From UBA5177 sp002413265 (GTDB lineage: Bacteria; Chloroflexota; UBA5177): 17,351 nucleotides of DNA. A program made the translations under genes and the position numbers. The notes beneath the pieces are model-generated. The model ran no database searches, was not told where the DNA came from, and worked only from the letters and a program-made list of their open reading frames with translations. Positions 6,544 to 14,397 of this stretch are shown here, piece after piece. Position 1 is the stretch's first letter. Every line of letters starts with the position of its first letter. The stretch lies in assembly GCA_036752825.1 (NCBI GenBank), contig DAIORV010000044.1, positions 1 to 17,351 on the forward strand, read 5' to 3'.

Positions 6544-7488
6544 CTACGGGAGCACCTCTCTCCCATGCGGCTGATTCCAGTCTTCGTCAGGACCCTTCGG
6601 CACGATCCGGCTCGGGTTCAACGTGGGGTGCGTCATGTAGTAATGGCGTTTGATCTGGTCGAAGTCCGTCGTCTCCCGGAACTCGGGCCGGCTGTAAAGA
6701 TCGCGGGCGTAGGCCCACAGGTTGGGGTACTCGATCAGCTTCCGCTTATTGCACTTGAAGTGCCCGTGGTACACGGCATCGAAGCGCGCAAGAGTCACCC
6801 AAAGCCGGATATCGGCTTCGGTGAGCTGATCGCCAGCCAGATAGCGTCTCGATCCGAGCTTGTCCTCCAGCTCCTCGAGGCGAGCGAACAGCGCATCAAA
6901 CGCGTCTTCGTAGGCTTCCTGAGTAACCGCGAAACCGCATTTGTACACGCCGTTGTTGACGTCGTGGTAGATGCCCTCACTCACGCGGTCAATCTCGCGG
7001 CGAAGCCCTTCCGGATAGAGGTCGGGTGCGCCGCGCTTGTGAAACGCTTTGAACTCGGTCTCGAAGTCGGTGGTGATGTAAGGGAAATTGTTGGTGACCA
7101 AGCGTCCCGTCTGCCGGTCCCAGATGCATGGCACCGTGAAGCGGGCGCTGAAATCGGGATCGGTTCGCAGGTATGCCTCGGAGAGGAATTGGAAGCCGTT
7201 CACCGGATCGCTGAAACCCTCTGTGAAGGCCCAGCCGTGTTCGTCGCGAACGGGATCGACCACCGAAAGCGAAATGACGTCCTCGAGGCCCAGCAGGCGG
7301 CGCACGATCATGGACCGATGTGCCCAGGGGCACGCCAGCGAGACGTACAGATGGTACCGGCCGGGCTCGGCTTTGAAGCCGGATGAACCGTCTGCCGAAA
7401 ACCTGCCTTGAATTGGATACTCGCCGCGGACGAAGGCTCCGCGAGTCTCGGCGCCTTCTCTGGTCTGCTCGGGTGCTTGGGTTGTCAT
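6544..7488 (-). CDS. Glutathionyl-hydroquinone reductase-like GST (YqjG/PcpF family)
   Basis: A 314-residue cysteine-type glutathione transferase of the Xi class. The thioredoxin-fold N-terminal domain contains LACPWAHR with catalytic Cys53. 'VTNNFPYITTDFETEF' is the glutathione-contact segment in the form seen in GC-rich Gram-positive relatives. The C-terminal helical domain has 'YLAGDQLTEADIRLWVTLARFD' and ends with 'HYYMTHPTLNPSRIVPKGP', highly typical of the family. Enzymes of this class reduce glutathionyl-hydroquinones to hydroquinones. Many hosts of this type lack glutathione, so the physiological thiol is uncertain. The start is ATG with AAGGGA upstream. It is first in a two-gene operon with the DinB gene and is divergent from the kinase gene. 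Confidence 0.9.
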   Translation of the reverse strand: MTTQAPEQTREGAETRGAFVRGEYPIQGRFSADGSSGFKAEPGRYHLYVSLACPWAHRSMIVRRLLGLEDVISLSVVDPVRDEHGWAFTEGFSDPVNGFQFLSEAYLRTDPDFSARFTVPCIWDRQTGRLVTNNFPYITTDFETEFKAFHKRGAPDLYPEGLRREIDRVSEGIYHDVNNGVYKCGFAVTQEAYEDAFDALFARLEELEDKLGSRRYLAGDQLTEADIRLWVTLARFDAVYHGHFKCNKRKLIEYPNLWAYARDLYSRPEFRETTDFDQIKRHYYMTHPTLNPSRIVPKGPDEDWNQPHGREVLP

Positions 7489-7690
7489 GAAACGTTCCCT
7501 TTATGACATGTCTGACGTCTAGTAACTTCAGTGTATGCTCGAGGGCGGACTCCAGTCTGTTGTCAGGAGCGAACGTTGGTCGCCCGTGTAAGGGGTTGTA
7601 CTGGAGGCGCTCGATGGCGTGCCACGATGGACGCGCCTCTCGTCGGAACCGCATGAGGTATGGTCAGGCAAATAGCCTGGCGAGGATCGC

Positions 7691-8635
7691 ATGTCCGCTG
7701 AAAACTTCGACGTCCTGCTACAGGGCAGCCCCTTTTGCGACCTCACCTTCAGGTTTACTGATCGCGAAGGCTTGCCGGAAATGGGGCAGGAGGTCTTCGC
7801 CCAGGATTTCGCTATCAACCCAGGCGGGGTATACAACATCGCGTCCGCGCTGGCTAGCCTTGGGCTGGGTGCCGGGCTGGTGACGCAGCTCGGCAACGAC
7901 ATCTTCAGCCGCTTCATCGCCGACCGGATGGAGGCTTCCGGCATCTCGCTGTCCCTGACCACCTGGCTGGATCGCCCCCTGCCGGTCATTACCGCCGGCA
8001 TCTCGTTTGCTCACGACCGGATGTTCATAAGCTACGCTCCGCCTAACGTGCGCGGACGGCCGGCTTCGCGGCTGACGATCAAAGATCTCGATGGTTACCG
8101 GCCGCGAGCGCTTTTCTCCTACGGCGAGCACCCAGCCGAGCTCTACCGTGAAGCCCGGCGCCGTGGGATCCTGGTCTACGTCGACACACACTGGAGTCCG
8201 GAGTATCTTCGCTCCGAAGGCTTGCGAGCGGTGCTGGGAGACGTCGACGTGTTCTCACCAAACCTGAACGAGGCCATGCACATGACCGCCACCGGCTCCG
8301 CTCAGGAGGCGTTGGAGGTTCTAAGCGGTTGGTGCGAATGTGTCGTGATCAAGGCTGGCCAGGCAGGATGCGTGGCGGCGTGCCAAGACGAGCGCTATGC
8401 CGTGCCGGCGATAGATGTGGAGGCCATAGACACGACCGGGGCGGGAGACAACTTCAACGCGGGCCAGATCTACGGCCTGCTGCGCGGCTATTCTTTCGAG
8501 ACCTGCCTGCGCTGCGCCAACATTGCCGGTGGCCTCTCGACCTTGGTACTTGGCGGCTGTGGAAGCATTCTTTCGGAGACGGAGGTCGAGAATCGGCTTT
8601 CGGTCTTCACCCAAGAGGTAGGAGAAGTGCGATGA
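7691..8635 (+). CDS. PfkB/ribokinase-family carbohydrate kinase
   Basis: A 314-residue PfkB-type kinase. The N-terminal glycine motif is PGGVYNIASALASLG (Gly45-Gly46, sugar-binding side), followed by 'TQLGNDIFSRFIADRMEASGI'. The C-terminal ATP-binding signature is DTTGAGDNFNAG (247-258), in which Asp253 is the catalytic base and TGAG forms the anion hole. Length matches ribokinase/fructokinase relatives. The substrate cannot be named from sequence. GAGGA sits just before the ATG. Its stop overlaps the ATG of the GH4 glycosidase by four bases (ATGA), so the two are translationally coupled. The kinase may prepare or further process the sugar handled by the glycosidase. Confidence 0.9.
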   Translation: MSAENFDVLLQGSPFCDLTFRFTDREGLPEMGQEVFAQDFAINPGGVYNIASALASLGLGAGLVTQLGNDIFSRFIADRMEASGISLSLTTWLDRPLPVITAGISFAHDRMFISYAPPNVRGRPASRLTIKDLDGYRPRALFSYGEHPAELYREARRRGILVYVDTHWSPEYLRSEGLRAVLGDVDVFSPNLNEAMHMTATGSAQEALEVLSGWCECVVIKAGQAGCVAACQDERYAVPAIDVEAIDTTGAGDNFNAGQIYGLLRGYSFETCLRCANIAGGLSTLVLGGCGSILSETEVENRLSVFTQEVGEVR

Positions 8636-10026
8636 AGCTTGTGGTGATCGGCGGCGCCGGAGTACGCGCCCCACTTTTGATGCCGGCCGTGGCGAGGCGC
8701 CAGAAAGCCCTCGACCTCCAGGAGCTGGTACTTCTCGACAGCGATGAGCGAAAGCTTGGCTTGATAGCTCCCATTTGCCGCTACGTGGCCGAGAAATCGG
8801 GCGGAGACTTTGAGCTCGAGGCCACGTCAGACGTAAGATCCGCGCTCACGAAGGCGGATGCGGTTATCACGACCATTCGGGTCGGGACCGAGGAAGCGCG
8901 GGTACTGGATGAGCGCATCGCACTCGAGCACGGCGTGCTGGGACAGGAGACAACCGGACCTGGCGGATTTGCCATGGCCCTGCGATCCGTCCCCGTGGTC
9001 GCTTCCTATGCCCGTCAGATGCAGCAGCTGTGCCCGGATGCCTGGCTGCTCAATTTCACCAACCCTGCAGGGCTGGTCGTCCAAGCCCTCAGCGCTGAGT
9101 TCCCGAACCTGAAGATGGCGGGAATCTGTGACACTCCGAGCAGCATGCACCGACAGCTTGCCGCGGCCTTCGAGCGCCCGACGACCGAGGTTCAAATTCG
9201 GCTGTTCGGCCTGAATCACCTCTCGTGGCTGGCCGAAGCGGTGGTGGACGGAGAGAACGTCGTCCCCAAGCTGATCGAGAACGATAGGCTGGCCGAGCTC
9301 ATGCCGGAGACGGCCCTGTTCGACCGCGACCTCCTGCGTCTTCTGGGCATGATCCCGAACGAATATCTGTACTTTTACTACTACCGCGAGCGAGCGGTTG
9401 CCAACATCCAGGCGGCCGGGGAGACGCGTGGAGAGCAGGTCCGGCGGCTCAGCGCGGAGCTGGTTCGGGATCTTGCCGAGATCGATCCAGAAAGCCACCC
9501 GGAGCAGGCCTGGCGCCGCTACCGGCAGTACCTGGATTCGCGGCACGGCACCTATCTGGCGATGGAGCATGGCGGCAAGGAAGCGCTGGAGCAAGCCGAG
9601 GCGAAGACCCATGACGAGGACGACGAGGAAGGGTCAGTGGACGGCGGGGAGGGCTACGCGGGCGTTGCACTCGACATTCTGGCCTCCGCCGGGGGAGCCC
9701 CCGCTCGTATCGTGGCAAACGTCCCCAATCGAGGCGCCGTAGCCGGTATGCAGGATGACGACGTGGTCGAAACGGTCTGTGAAGCCGGGAGGGACGGACT
9801 GAAGACCATCCCGGCGGGCGACATTCCCGAGGATTGCCTGTTGCTGATGCAATCGGTGAAGCGCTACGAACGCCTGACGGTGGAAGCAATCAGGACGCGC
9901 TCGCGCAAGACCGCGACCGAGGCCCTAATGGCTCATCCCTTGGTTGGCTCGTATTCTCTGGCGACAAGTCTGGTGGATGCCTATCTCAAGGCCCATCAAA
10001 GCTACGTCGGCGACTGGGACGCGTAA
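8632..10026 (+). CDS. Glycoside hydrolase family 4 (6-phospho-beta-glucosidase-like)
   Basis: A 464-residue GH4 enzyme, normal for this NAD+- and divalent-metal-dependent family. The Rossmann loop is VIGGAGVRAP (5-14). Arg83 in TIRVG is the phosphate-contact position of phospho-glycosidases. 'LLNFTNPAGLVVQAL' (139-153) is nearly invariant. Metal ligands are Cys166 (GICDTPSSM) and His196 (GLNHLSW). 'MIPNEYLYFYYYRE' carries the tyrosine region of the catalytic base and fits the beta-glucosidase branch. 'ANVPNRGAVAGMQDDDVVE' closes the domain. An acidic insertion DEDDEEGSVDGGEG is unusual. Asp167 replaces the Asn of the common CNVP form, so phosphate dependence is uncertain. The start is ATG 8632, overlapping the kinase stop. 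Internal starts further upstream belong to a different frame of the kinase gene. Confidence 0.9.
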   Translation: MKLVVIGGAGVRAPLLMPAVARRQKALDLQELVLLDSDERKLGLIAPICRYVAEKSGGDFELEATSDVRSALTKADAVITTIRVGTEEARVLDERIALEHGVLGQETTGPGGFAMALRSVPVVASYARQMQQLCPDAWLLNFTNPAGLVVQALSAEFPNLKMAGICDTPSSMHRQLAAAFERPTTEVQIRLFGLNHLSWLAEAVVDGENVVPKLIENDRLAELMPETALFDRDLLRLLGMIPNEYLYFYYYRERAVANIQAAGETRGEQVRRLSAELVRDLAEIDPESHPEQAWRRYRQYLDSRHGTYLAMEHGGKEALEQAEAKTHDEDDEEGSVDGGEGYAGVALDILASAGGAPARIVANVPNRGAVAGMQDDDVVETVCEAGRDGLKTIPAGDIPEDCLLLMQSVKRYERLTVEAIRTRSRKTATEALMAHPLVGSYSLATSLVDAYLKAHQSYVGDWDA

Positions 10027-10028
10027 CA

Positions 10029-10072
10029 CCAAAGGGCGGCTTTGACCCGCATGGAGCCGTGTCAACCTTTGG
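10029..10072 (+). terminator. Hairpin after the GH4 gene, possible terminator
   Basis: Starting 2 bp after the GH4 stop codon, CCAAAGG (10029-10035) pairs with CCTTTGG (10066-10072). Inside it, CGGCT (10037-10041) pairs with AGCCG (10055-10059), or alternatively TTGAC with GTCAA. No U-run follows, so it may serve as an mRNA 3'-end or weak terminator. Confidence 0.35.
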
Positions 10073-10088
10073 CCTAATTGGGCCCAAC

Positions 10089-10306
10089 ATCCGTAGGTCA
10101 GCCCTTCAGGGCGTATCGCCGTTCGCATTGAGCGGTACCGACGACTAGCCATGCATGGCAATAACAGGACTTACTCTCGCGGTTCCCTAGCTGTCTTACG
10201 TGCAACAGGGATCGCCCCGCGGCGGCGATTGCGGACAGGGTTCGTCGGGTACCGACGGTCTTCGCAGCCTCAACTTCGATACGCCCTGAAGGACTGATCT
10301 ACGGAT
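10089..10306. repeat. 30-bp near-perfect inverted repeat bounding a 218-bp element
   Basis: The arms 10089-10118 and 10277-10306 are reverse complements at 28 of 30 positions. They enclose 158 bp with no open frame of note. The interior has a perfect 12-bp palindrome (10148-10159) and a hairpin ATCGCC/GGCGAT. The element lies in the 336-bp gene-free gap between the convergent GH4 and ABC-transporter genes. I see no clear target-site duplication. It could be a MITE-like element, a bidirectional termination region or a dispersed repeat pair. Confidence 0.7.
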
Positions 10307-10362
10307 CTCGAAGGGCATTTGTGGGGTTTCGGACGGGATTGGAACGTCACCCTCGGGATGCC

Positions 10363-11406
10363 CTAAGGTTGCGCACCGGCCGGTCCGCCGGCGGGCACAA
10401 AATCTTCGTCTGGCTGAGCGACGTGGCAGGCGGCTTTGTGCTCCGGTCGGAGAATTCGAAGTGGCGGGGTCACCGTGTTGCACACCTCGATGCGATAGGG
10501 ACACCGCGAGCGGAACCGGCATCCCTCGCCGGGATCGATCATGCGCGGTGGCTCCGCGGCATCCGCCTTCTCTGCGCTGTCCGGAGGCGCGTGCGGGTCG
10601 GGCACCGCCGAGAGCAGGAGCTGTGTGTACGGGTGCTTGGGATGGCGGAGGACATCCTCGGTCGGCCCCTCCTCGACGACCTTGCCCGCATACATCACCA
10701 CCAACCGGTCAGCGATGTAGCGCGCGCTGGCAATGTCGTGCGTGATGTACAGGAATGAGAGACCTTCGCGCACGCGCAATTCCTGCATCAGGTTCAACAC
10801 ACCGATCCGAATCGACACGTCGAGCATCGATACCGGCTCGTCGGCCAGGATGAGCTCGGGATTGCACCCGAGCGCCTGGGCAAAGCCGTAGCGCTGCCGC
10901 TGGCCTCCCGAAAGCTCATGCGGATATTTGCGGAGGAACTCATCTGAGGGGCTGAGTCCGACAGACTCGAGGATCTGAGCGCCAAGGGCCCTCCGCGAAG
11001 CGCGGCCCCTGAGCTTGCGATGAAGCCTGATGGTGCGCAGCATTCCATGGGAGGCCCGGAATACTGGGTTCAAGGAGCTGTACGGATCCTGGAAGACCAT
11101 CTGCACGTGGCGCTTGTAGTCCCGAGTGGGCAGTGCCCCAAGCGACTGTCCGCGGAACAGGATCTCTCCGGAGGTCGGCCGGTAAACGCGCGCCAGCAAG
11201 CGGGCAATGGTGCTTTTGCCGCTGCCGCTTTCTCCAACCAGCGCTACGATTTCACGCGGATAGATTGCCAGGTCAACCTCGTCGACGGCGTGCAGCAATT
11301 TTCGAGAAAAGGTCCCCCCGACCCGAAAGTGTTTCGTCAAACCACGAGCCTCGAGGAGCGCGCCCTCGCGCGGCCGATGAAGCTGCGGCGCCTCAGCGAG
11401 CCGCAT
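10363..11406 (-). CDS. Oligopeptide-type ABC importer ATPase (OppF/DppF-like)
   Basis: A 347-residue ABC ATPase of the peptide/nickel/oligosaccharide importer class. Walker A is GESGSGKST (58-66), Q-loop Gln106 is in VFQDPYSSLNP, the signature is LSGGQRQR (165-172), Walker B is LILADE (185-190) and the switch His223 is in ITHD. The C-terminal oligopeptide-transporter extension holds four cysteines at 296, 302, 309 and 327 (Cx5Cx6Cx17C), a pattern linked to a [4Fe-4S] cluster in some Dpp/Opp ATPases. It pairs with the preceding OppD-like ATPase to power the two permeases. The start overlaps the 3' end of that gene by 14 bp, indicating coupling. It is last in the five-gene transporter operon. 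Confidence 0.93.
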   Translation of the reverse strand: MRLAEAPQLHRPREGALLEARGLTKHFRVGGTFSRKLLHAVDEVDLAIYPREIVALVGESGSGKSTIARLLARVYRPTSGEILFRGQSLGALPTRDYKRHVQMVFQDPYSSLNPVFRASHGMLRTIRLHRKLRGRASRRALGAQILESVGLSPSDEFLRKYPHELSGGQRQRYGFAQALGCNPELILADEPVSMLDVSIRIGVLNLMQELRVREGLSFLYITHDIASARYIADRLVVMYAGKVVEEGPTEDVLRHPKHPYTQLLLSAVPDPHAPPDSAEKADAAEPPRMIDPGEGCRFRSRCPYRIEVCNTVTPPLRILRPEHKAACHVAQPDEDFVPAGGPAGAQP

Positions 11407-12394
11407 CGAGCTGCTTATGGCTCATCACCTCCGCGTCGTATAGGAAGCAGCGCACCAGGTCCCGGCCATCGGGAGAGTACTCGCCGGGATCCTCCCGAGA
11501 GCACACGTCCATCACGTAGGGGCAGCGGGGGTGGAAGCGACAGCCGCTGGGTGGAAAACGGAGATCCGGCGGATGTCCCGGTATGCCCTTCAGCTCCTCT
11601 TTCTCTCCGAAGATGGAGGGGTAGGCCTGCAAAAGCCCCTGCGTGTAGGGGTGCTTCGGATCGGCGAAAACCTCCTGAGTTCCAGACAGCTCCATGATCT
11701 GGCCGGCATACATGATTGCGATGCGATCCGAATAGCGTCGCACCAGCGACATGTCGTGGGTGACGAAGATGACTGCAAAACCAAGCTCGCGCTGCAGCTC
11801 CTTGATCTGCATCATGAGCGAACGCTGCCCCACCACGTCGAGCGCGGACGTGGGTTCGTCCATCATGATCAGGTCGGGCGTGAATAGCAGCGCCATGGCG
11901 ATCATGGCCCGTTGGCGCATCCCCCCTGAGAGCTGATGTGGGTAGCTCTTCAGATGCAGAGGATCGATGCCGACGAGGCGCAGAACCTCGGCGGCACGCT
12001 TGTGCGCATCGCGTTTGGCCGACTTCGAATGCGAGTGAATGGCGTCCAAAAGCTGTGCCTCGATGGTCATCACGGGATTGAGCGCGTTCATCGCGCTTTG
12101 CATGACCACGGAGAAATCGCGCCACCGGAGATGGCGTAGCTGTCTCTCTCTTAGATGGACGAGATTGTGTCCCTTGAAGAGTACGCTGCCCTGTGAGATT
12201 TCGGCCAGATCGCCGAGCAGGCGGCCGATCGCGAACAACAGGGTTGATTTGCCGCACCCCGACTCGCCGACGATGCCGAGAAACTCGCCGGGCTGGACCT
12301 GGAGGCTTACGCCGTCTACCGCTCGGACCGCGCTCTTGCCGGCCAGGTAGTCGACCGCAAGGTCGCGAACCTCAAGAAGCGGTTCGTCTGCCAC
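11393..12394 (-). CDS. Oligopeptide-type ABC importer ATPase (OppD/DppD-like)
   Basis: A 333-residue ATPase when started at GTG 12394, just before the conserved 'PLLEVRDLAVDY'. Walker A is GESGCGKST (43-51), Q-loop Gln99, signature LSGGMRQR (155-162), Walker B LIMMDE (175-180), switch His213. 'PYTQGLLQAYPSIFGEKEELKGIPG' is the OppD-specific region. The C-terminal cysteines 285, 291, 298 and 316 have the same Cx5Cx6Cx17C spacing as in the partner ATPase. A TTG 15 codons upstream (12439) is an alternative start but would add residues with no family resemblance. The gene overlaps the upstream permease by about 23 bp and the downstream ATPase by 14 bp. Confidence 0.92.
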   Translation of the reverse strand: MADEPLLEVRDLAVDYLAGKSAVRAVDGVSLQVQPGEFLGIVGESGCGKSTLLFAIGRLLGDLAEISQGSVLFKGHNLVHLRERQLRHLRWRDFSVVMQSAMNALNPVMTIEAQLLDAIHSHSKSAKRDAHKRAAEVLRLVGIDPLHLKSYPHQLSGGMRQRAMIAMALLFTPDLIMMDEPTSALDVVGQRSLMMQIKELQRELGFAVIFVTHDMSLVRRYSDRIAIMYAGQIMELSGTQEVFADPKHPYTQGLLQAYPSIFGEKEELKGIPGHPPDLRFPPSGCRFHPRCPYVMDVCSREDPGEYSPDGRDLVRCFLYDAEVMSHKQLDAAR

Positions 12395-13325
12395 GTTTCC
12401 GCTTCTTTCCACGTAGAGCCGGGTTGGCGATCTCGTCAACCGCGTAGTTGACGAGGGCGACCGAGGCGCCCAGGAGTGCGATGCAGGCGCCGGGTGCGAT
12501 GATCCACCAGGGTGCGCCCGTCTGTAGAGCCTCGTTGTTCTCGGCCCAGTAGAGCATCGTGCCCCAGCTGAGGTCCGAGGAGTCGCCCAGTCCGATGAAC
12601 TGAAGGCCGGCTGCCGCCAGCACCGCGTAGAGCGCCGCGCCCAGGAAGATGGCGACGATGAGCGAGGTCATGTTTGGCAGCACCTCGACCAGGATGATGT
12701 AAAACTTGTTCTCGCCGCGCACGCGCGCCGACTCGAGGAAATCTCTGCCGCGCAATGATTGGGCTTGCGGACGAAGCTGTCTGGCGCCGTACGACCAGCT
12801 GGTGGCAGCGATCACCCCGATCAGGACCCACATCCCTCCGCCCTGCGCGTAGGCGGCAATGATGATCATCAAAGGCAGCGCCGGAACCACCAGGAAAACG
12901 TCGGTTATGGCGGAAAGGACGTTATCGGCGATGCCGCCAAGATAGGCGCTACTGACACCAATAGCCGTCGAAAGCAGGGTGGCAACCATGCCGGCGATGC
13001 CGCCGATGAGCAGGGTCTCGCGGGCGCCCCACACGAGCTGGGAAAAGATGTCCTGCCCATACGACGTCGTGCCGAGCAGATGGGCGCGCGAAGGTGGTGC
13101 GGTGGGGAGGAAGTCGGTGGCATTCGGGTCGTACGGTGCAATCTTCTGTGCGAAGAGCGCCATTGCGGTGAAGACGCCGAGAATCACGAAGCCGAGCAGC
13201 GCCTTGCGATTTGAGACGACTGTGGAAGCGATCGTGGAGACGATACCAAGGAACGCCGGCGAATCGCGGGGCGGAGCTGCCGGAGCAGGTGCCGCGGGCT
13301 GGTCAACTGCGACGTGGGTATACAT
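12372..13325 (-). CDS. Oligopeptide-type ABC permease (OppC/DppC-like)
   Basis: A 317-residue inner-membrane permease. A short Pro/Ala-rich cytoplasmic N-terminus precedes the first membrane helix (about 43-60). The periplasm-facing 'IAPYDPNATDFLPTAPPSRAHLLGTTSYGQDIFSQLVWGARETL' is the OppC hallmark. Further helices lie near 104-127, 143-160, 165-178, 220-242 and 275-296. The EAA loop that docks the ATPase is 'DFLESARVRGENKFYIILVEVLPN' (195-218). The tail GKKRKRGRR is strongly basic. ATG 13325 is chosen over a longer frame starting inside the upstream permease gene, leaving a 13-bp gap to that gene. It forms the translocation pore with the OppB-like protein. Confidence 0.91.
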   Translation of the reverse strand: MYTHVAVDQPAAPAPAAPPRDSPAFLGIVSTIASTVVSNRKALLGFVILGVFTAMALFAQKIAPYDPNATDFLPTAPPSRAHLLGTTSYGQDIFSQLVWGARETLLIGGIAGMVATLLSTAIGVSSAYLGGIADNVLSAITDVFLVVPALPLMIIIAAYAQGGGMWVLIGVIAATSWSYGARQLRPQAQSLRGRDFLESARVRGENKFYIILVEVLPNMTSLIVAIFLGAALYAVLAAAGLQFIGLGDSSDLSWGTMLYWAENNEALQTGAPWWIIAPGACIALLGASVALVNYAVDEIANPALRGKKRKRGRRTAS

Positions 13326-13338
13326 GCTCGCAGCTCGC

Positions 13339-14322
13339 CTACTGCCCCGTCCGGGTTCGCGGGTCCAGCAGAGCGTTCGCCACGTCGGCAATCAGGATGG
13401 CTACCAGCACCGCGATAGTGACGAACAGGAATAGGGCTTGCATCAGTGGAAAGTCTTCATTTCCCACCGCCTGCAGAAAGAGGTAACCGACTCCCGGGTA
13501 GGTAAACACGATCTCGGTGAGAAGCAGGCCGCTAACGACGAACCCGAGAGACATGGCGAAGCCCGTCAAGTTCGGCAGGATGGCGTTCCGGCCAGCGTAG
13601 AGCGTCATGATCCGCAAGGGCGAGAGGCCCTTGGCCCGAGCCATCTTGACGTAGTCTTCGTTGAGTGTCCCGATCATGTTGTTGCGCATGGTCAGAATCC
13701 AGCCACCGATCGACGTGACGATGATGGTGAATGCCGGCAGTGCTGCGTGGTGGATCACCTGGTTGACGAAGGACCATGACAGGGCAATGTTGGAGCTCTC
13801 GTTGTAGCCGAAGCCCAACGGGAACCAGCCGAGGGTTATGGCGAAGACGTAGATACAAATGAGTCCGAGCCAGAAATAGGGAAGCGCGGACAGGATGACG
13901 AAGAGCGGAGTCATGAGCCCATCGACGAGTCCGCCGCGTCTCCACGCCACGATCATGCCGATGAAGGTCCCAAGAATAAACGAGACGAAGGTCGTAATGC
14001 CCGCCAGGGCGAGAGTCCACGGCAGGGCCGTAAAGACCACATGGGTCACGGTGTCGGGGAAGTAGCTGACCGAGAGCCCGAACCGGCCGTGCACCATATC
14101 GTTGAGATAGTCGAGGTACTGCTGGAAGATGTTTTCGTTGGTGTGGAGGCCGAAGGCGACCGTCAGCGCTTTGAGCGCGCTGGGGTTGAGATGCCCCTTG
14201 TAGCGGGCCATCATCGCGGAAGCAGGATCTCCCGGCATCATGCGAGGCAGGATGAAATTGAGGGTGACGGCTGCCCACAGGGTGACGATGAAGAACTGAA
14301 CGCGCCGGAGGATGATGGACAC
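13339..14322 (-). CDS. Oligopeptide-type ABC permease (OppB/DppB-like)
   Basis: A 327-residue permease with the N-terminal OppB layout. The first membrane helix is about 8-25, directly followed by 'PRMMPGDPASAMM', the conserved LPGDP-type loop. A large external loop runs to about 98 and includes 'QYLDYLNDMVHGRFGLSVSY'. More helices lie near 101-126, 137-163, 193-212, 253-275 and 295-318. The EAA loop is 'EDYVKMARAKGLSPLRIMTLYAGRNAILPN'. It starts at GTG 14322 with AGGAG ten bases upstream. It follows the binding-protein gene, from which it is separated by a strong hairpin, and it precedes the OppC-like gene. Confidence 0.92.
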   Translation of the reverse strand: MSIILRRVQFFIVTLWAAVTLNFILPRMMPGDPASAMMARYKGHLNPSALKALTVAFGLHTNENIFQQYLDYLNDMVHGRFGLSVSYFPDTVTHVVFTALPWTLALAGITTFVSFILGTFIGMIVAWRRGGLVDGLMTPLFVILSALPYFWLGLICIYVFAITLGWFPLGFGYNESSNIALSWSFVNQVIHHAALPAFTIIVTSIGGWILTMRNNMIGTLNEDYVKMARAKGLSPLRIMTLYAGRNAILPNLTGFAMSLGFVVSGLLLTEIVFTYPGVGYLFLQAVGNEDFPLMQALFLFVTIAVLVAILIADVANALLDPRTRTGQ

Positions 14323-14346
14323 CGGAGGCGGTCTCCTGGGGTCGAC

Positions 14347-14375
14347 ACGCCGGCCGGCGCTTTGCCGGCCGGCGT
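14347..14375 (-). promoter_or_regulatory. Strong intra-operon hairpin between binding-protein and permease genes
   Basis: Twelve perfectly complementary, almost all-GC bases on each side (14347-14358 and 14364-14375) surround a 5-base loop. It lies 22 bp after the binding-protein stop codon on the minus strand. No U-tract follows, so it probably acts as a 3'-end stabiliser or partial terminator that keeps binding-protein mRNA in excess over permease mRNA. Confidence 0.65.
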
Positions 14376-14397
14376 CCGAGTTGGCTGGTGCTGATCT

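Noticed and set aside
6565..7386. Plus-strand open frame of 273 codons over the GST gene
   Set aside because: The minus strand encodes a full-length Xi-class GST with its catalytic CPWA motif; the plus frame is a shadow.
7505..7519. GACATGTC and GACGTC palindromes near the GST start as an operator
   Set aside because: The palindromes are short (8 and 6 bp), they overlap the expected ribosome-binding region, and there is no second site or adjacent regulator gene to support them.
10027..10362. tRNA or other structured RNA gene in the gap after the GH4 gene
   Set aside because: I found no T-loop consensus or cloverleaf. The visible structure is explained by the hairpin at 10029-10072 and the 30-bp inverted repeat.
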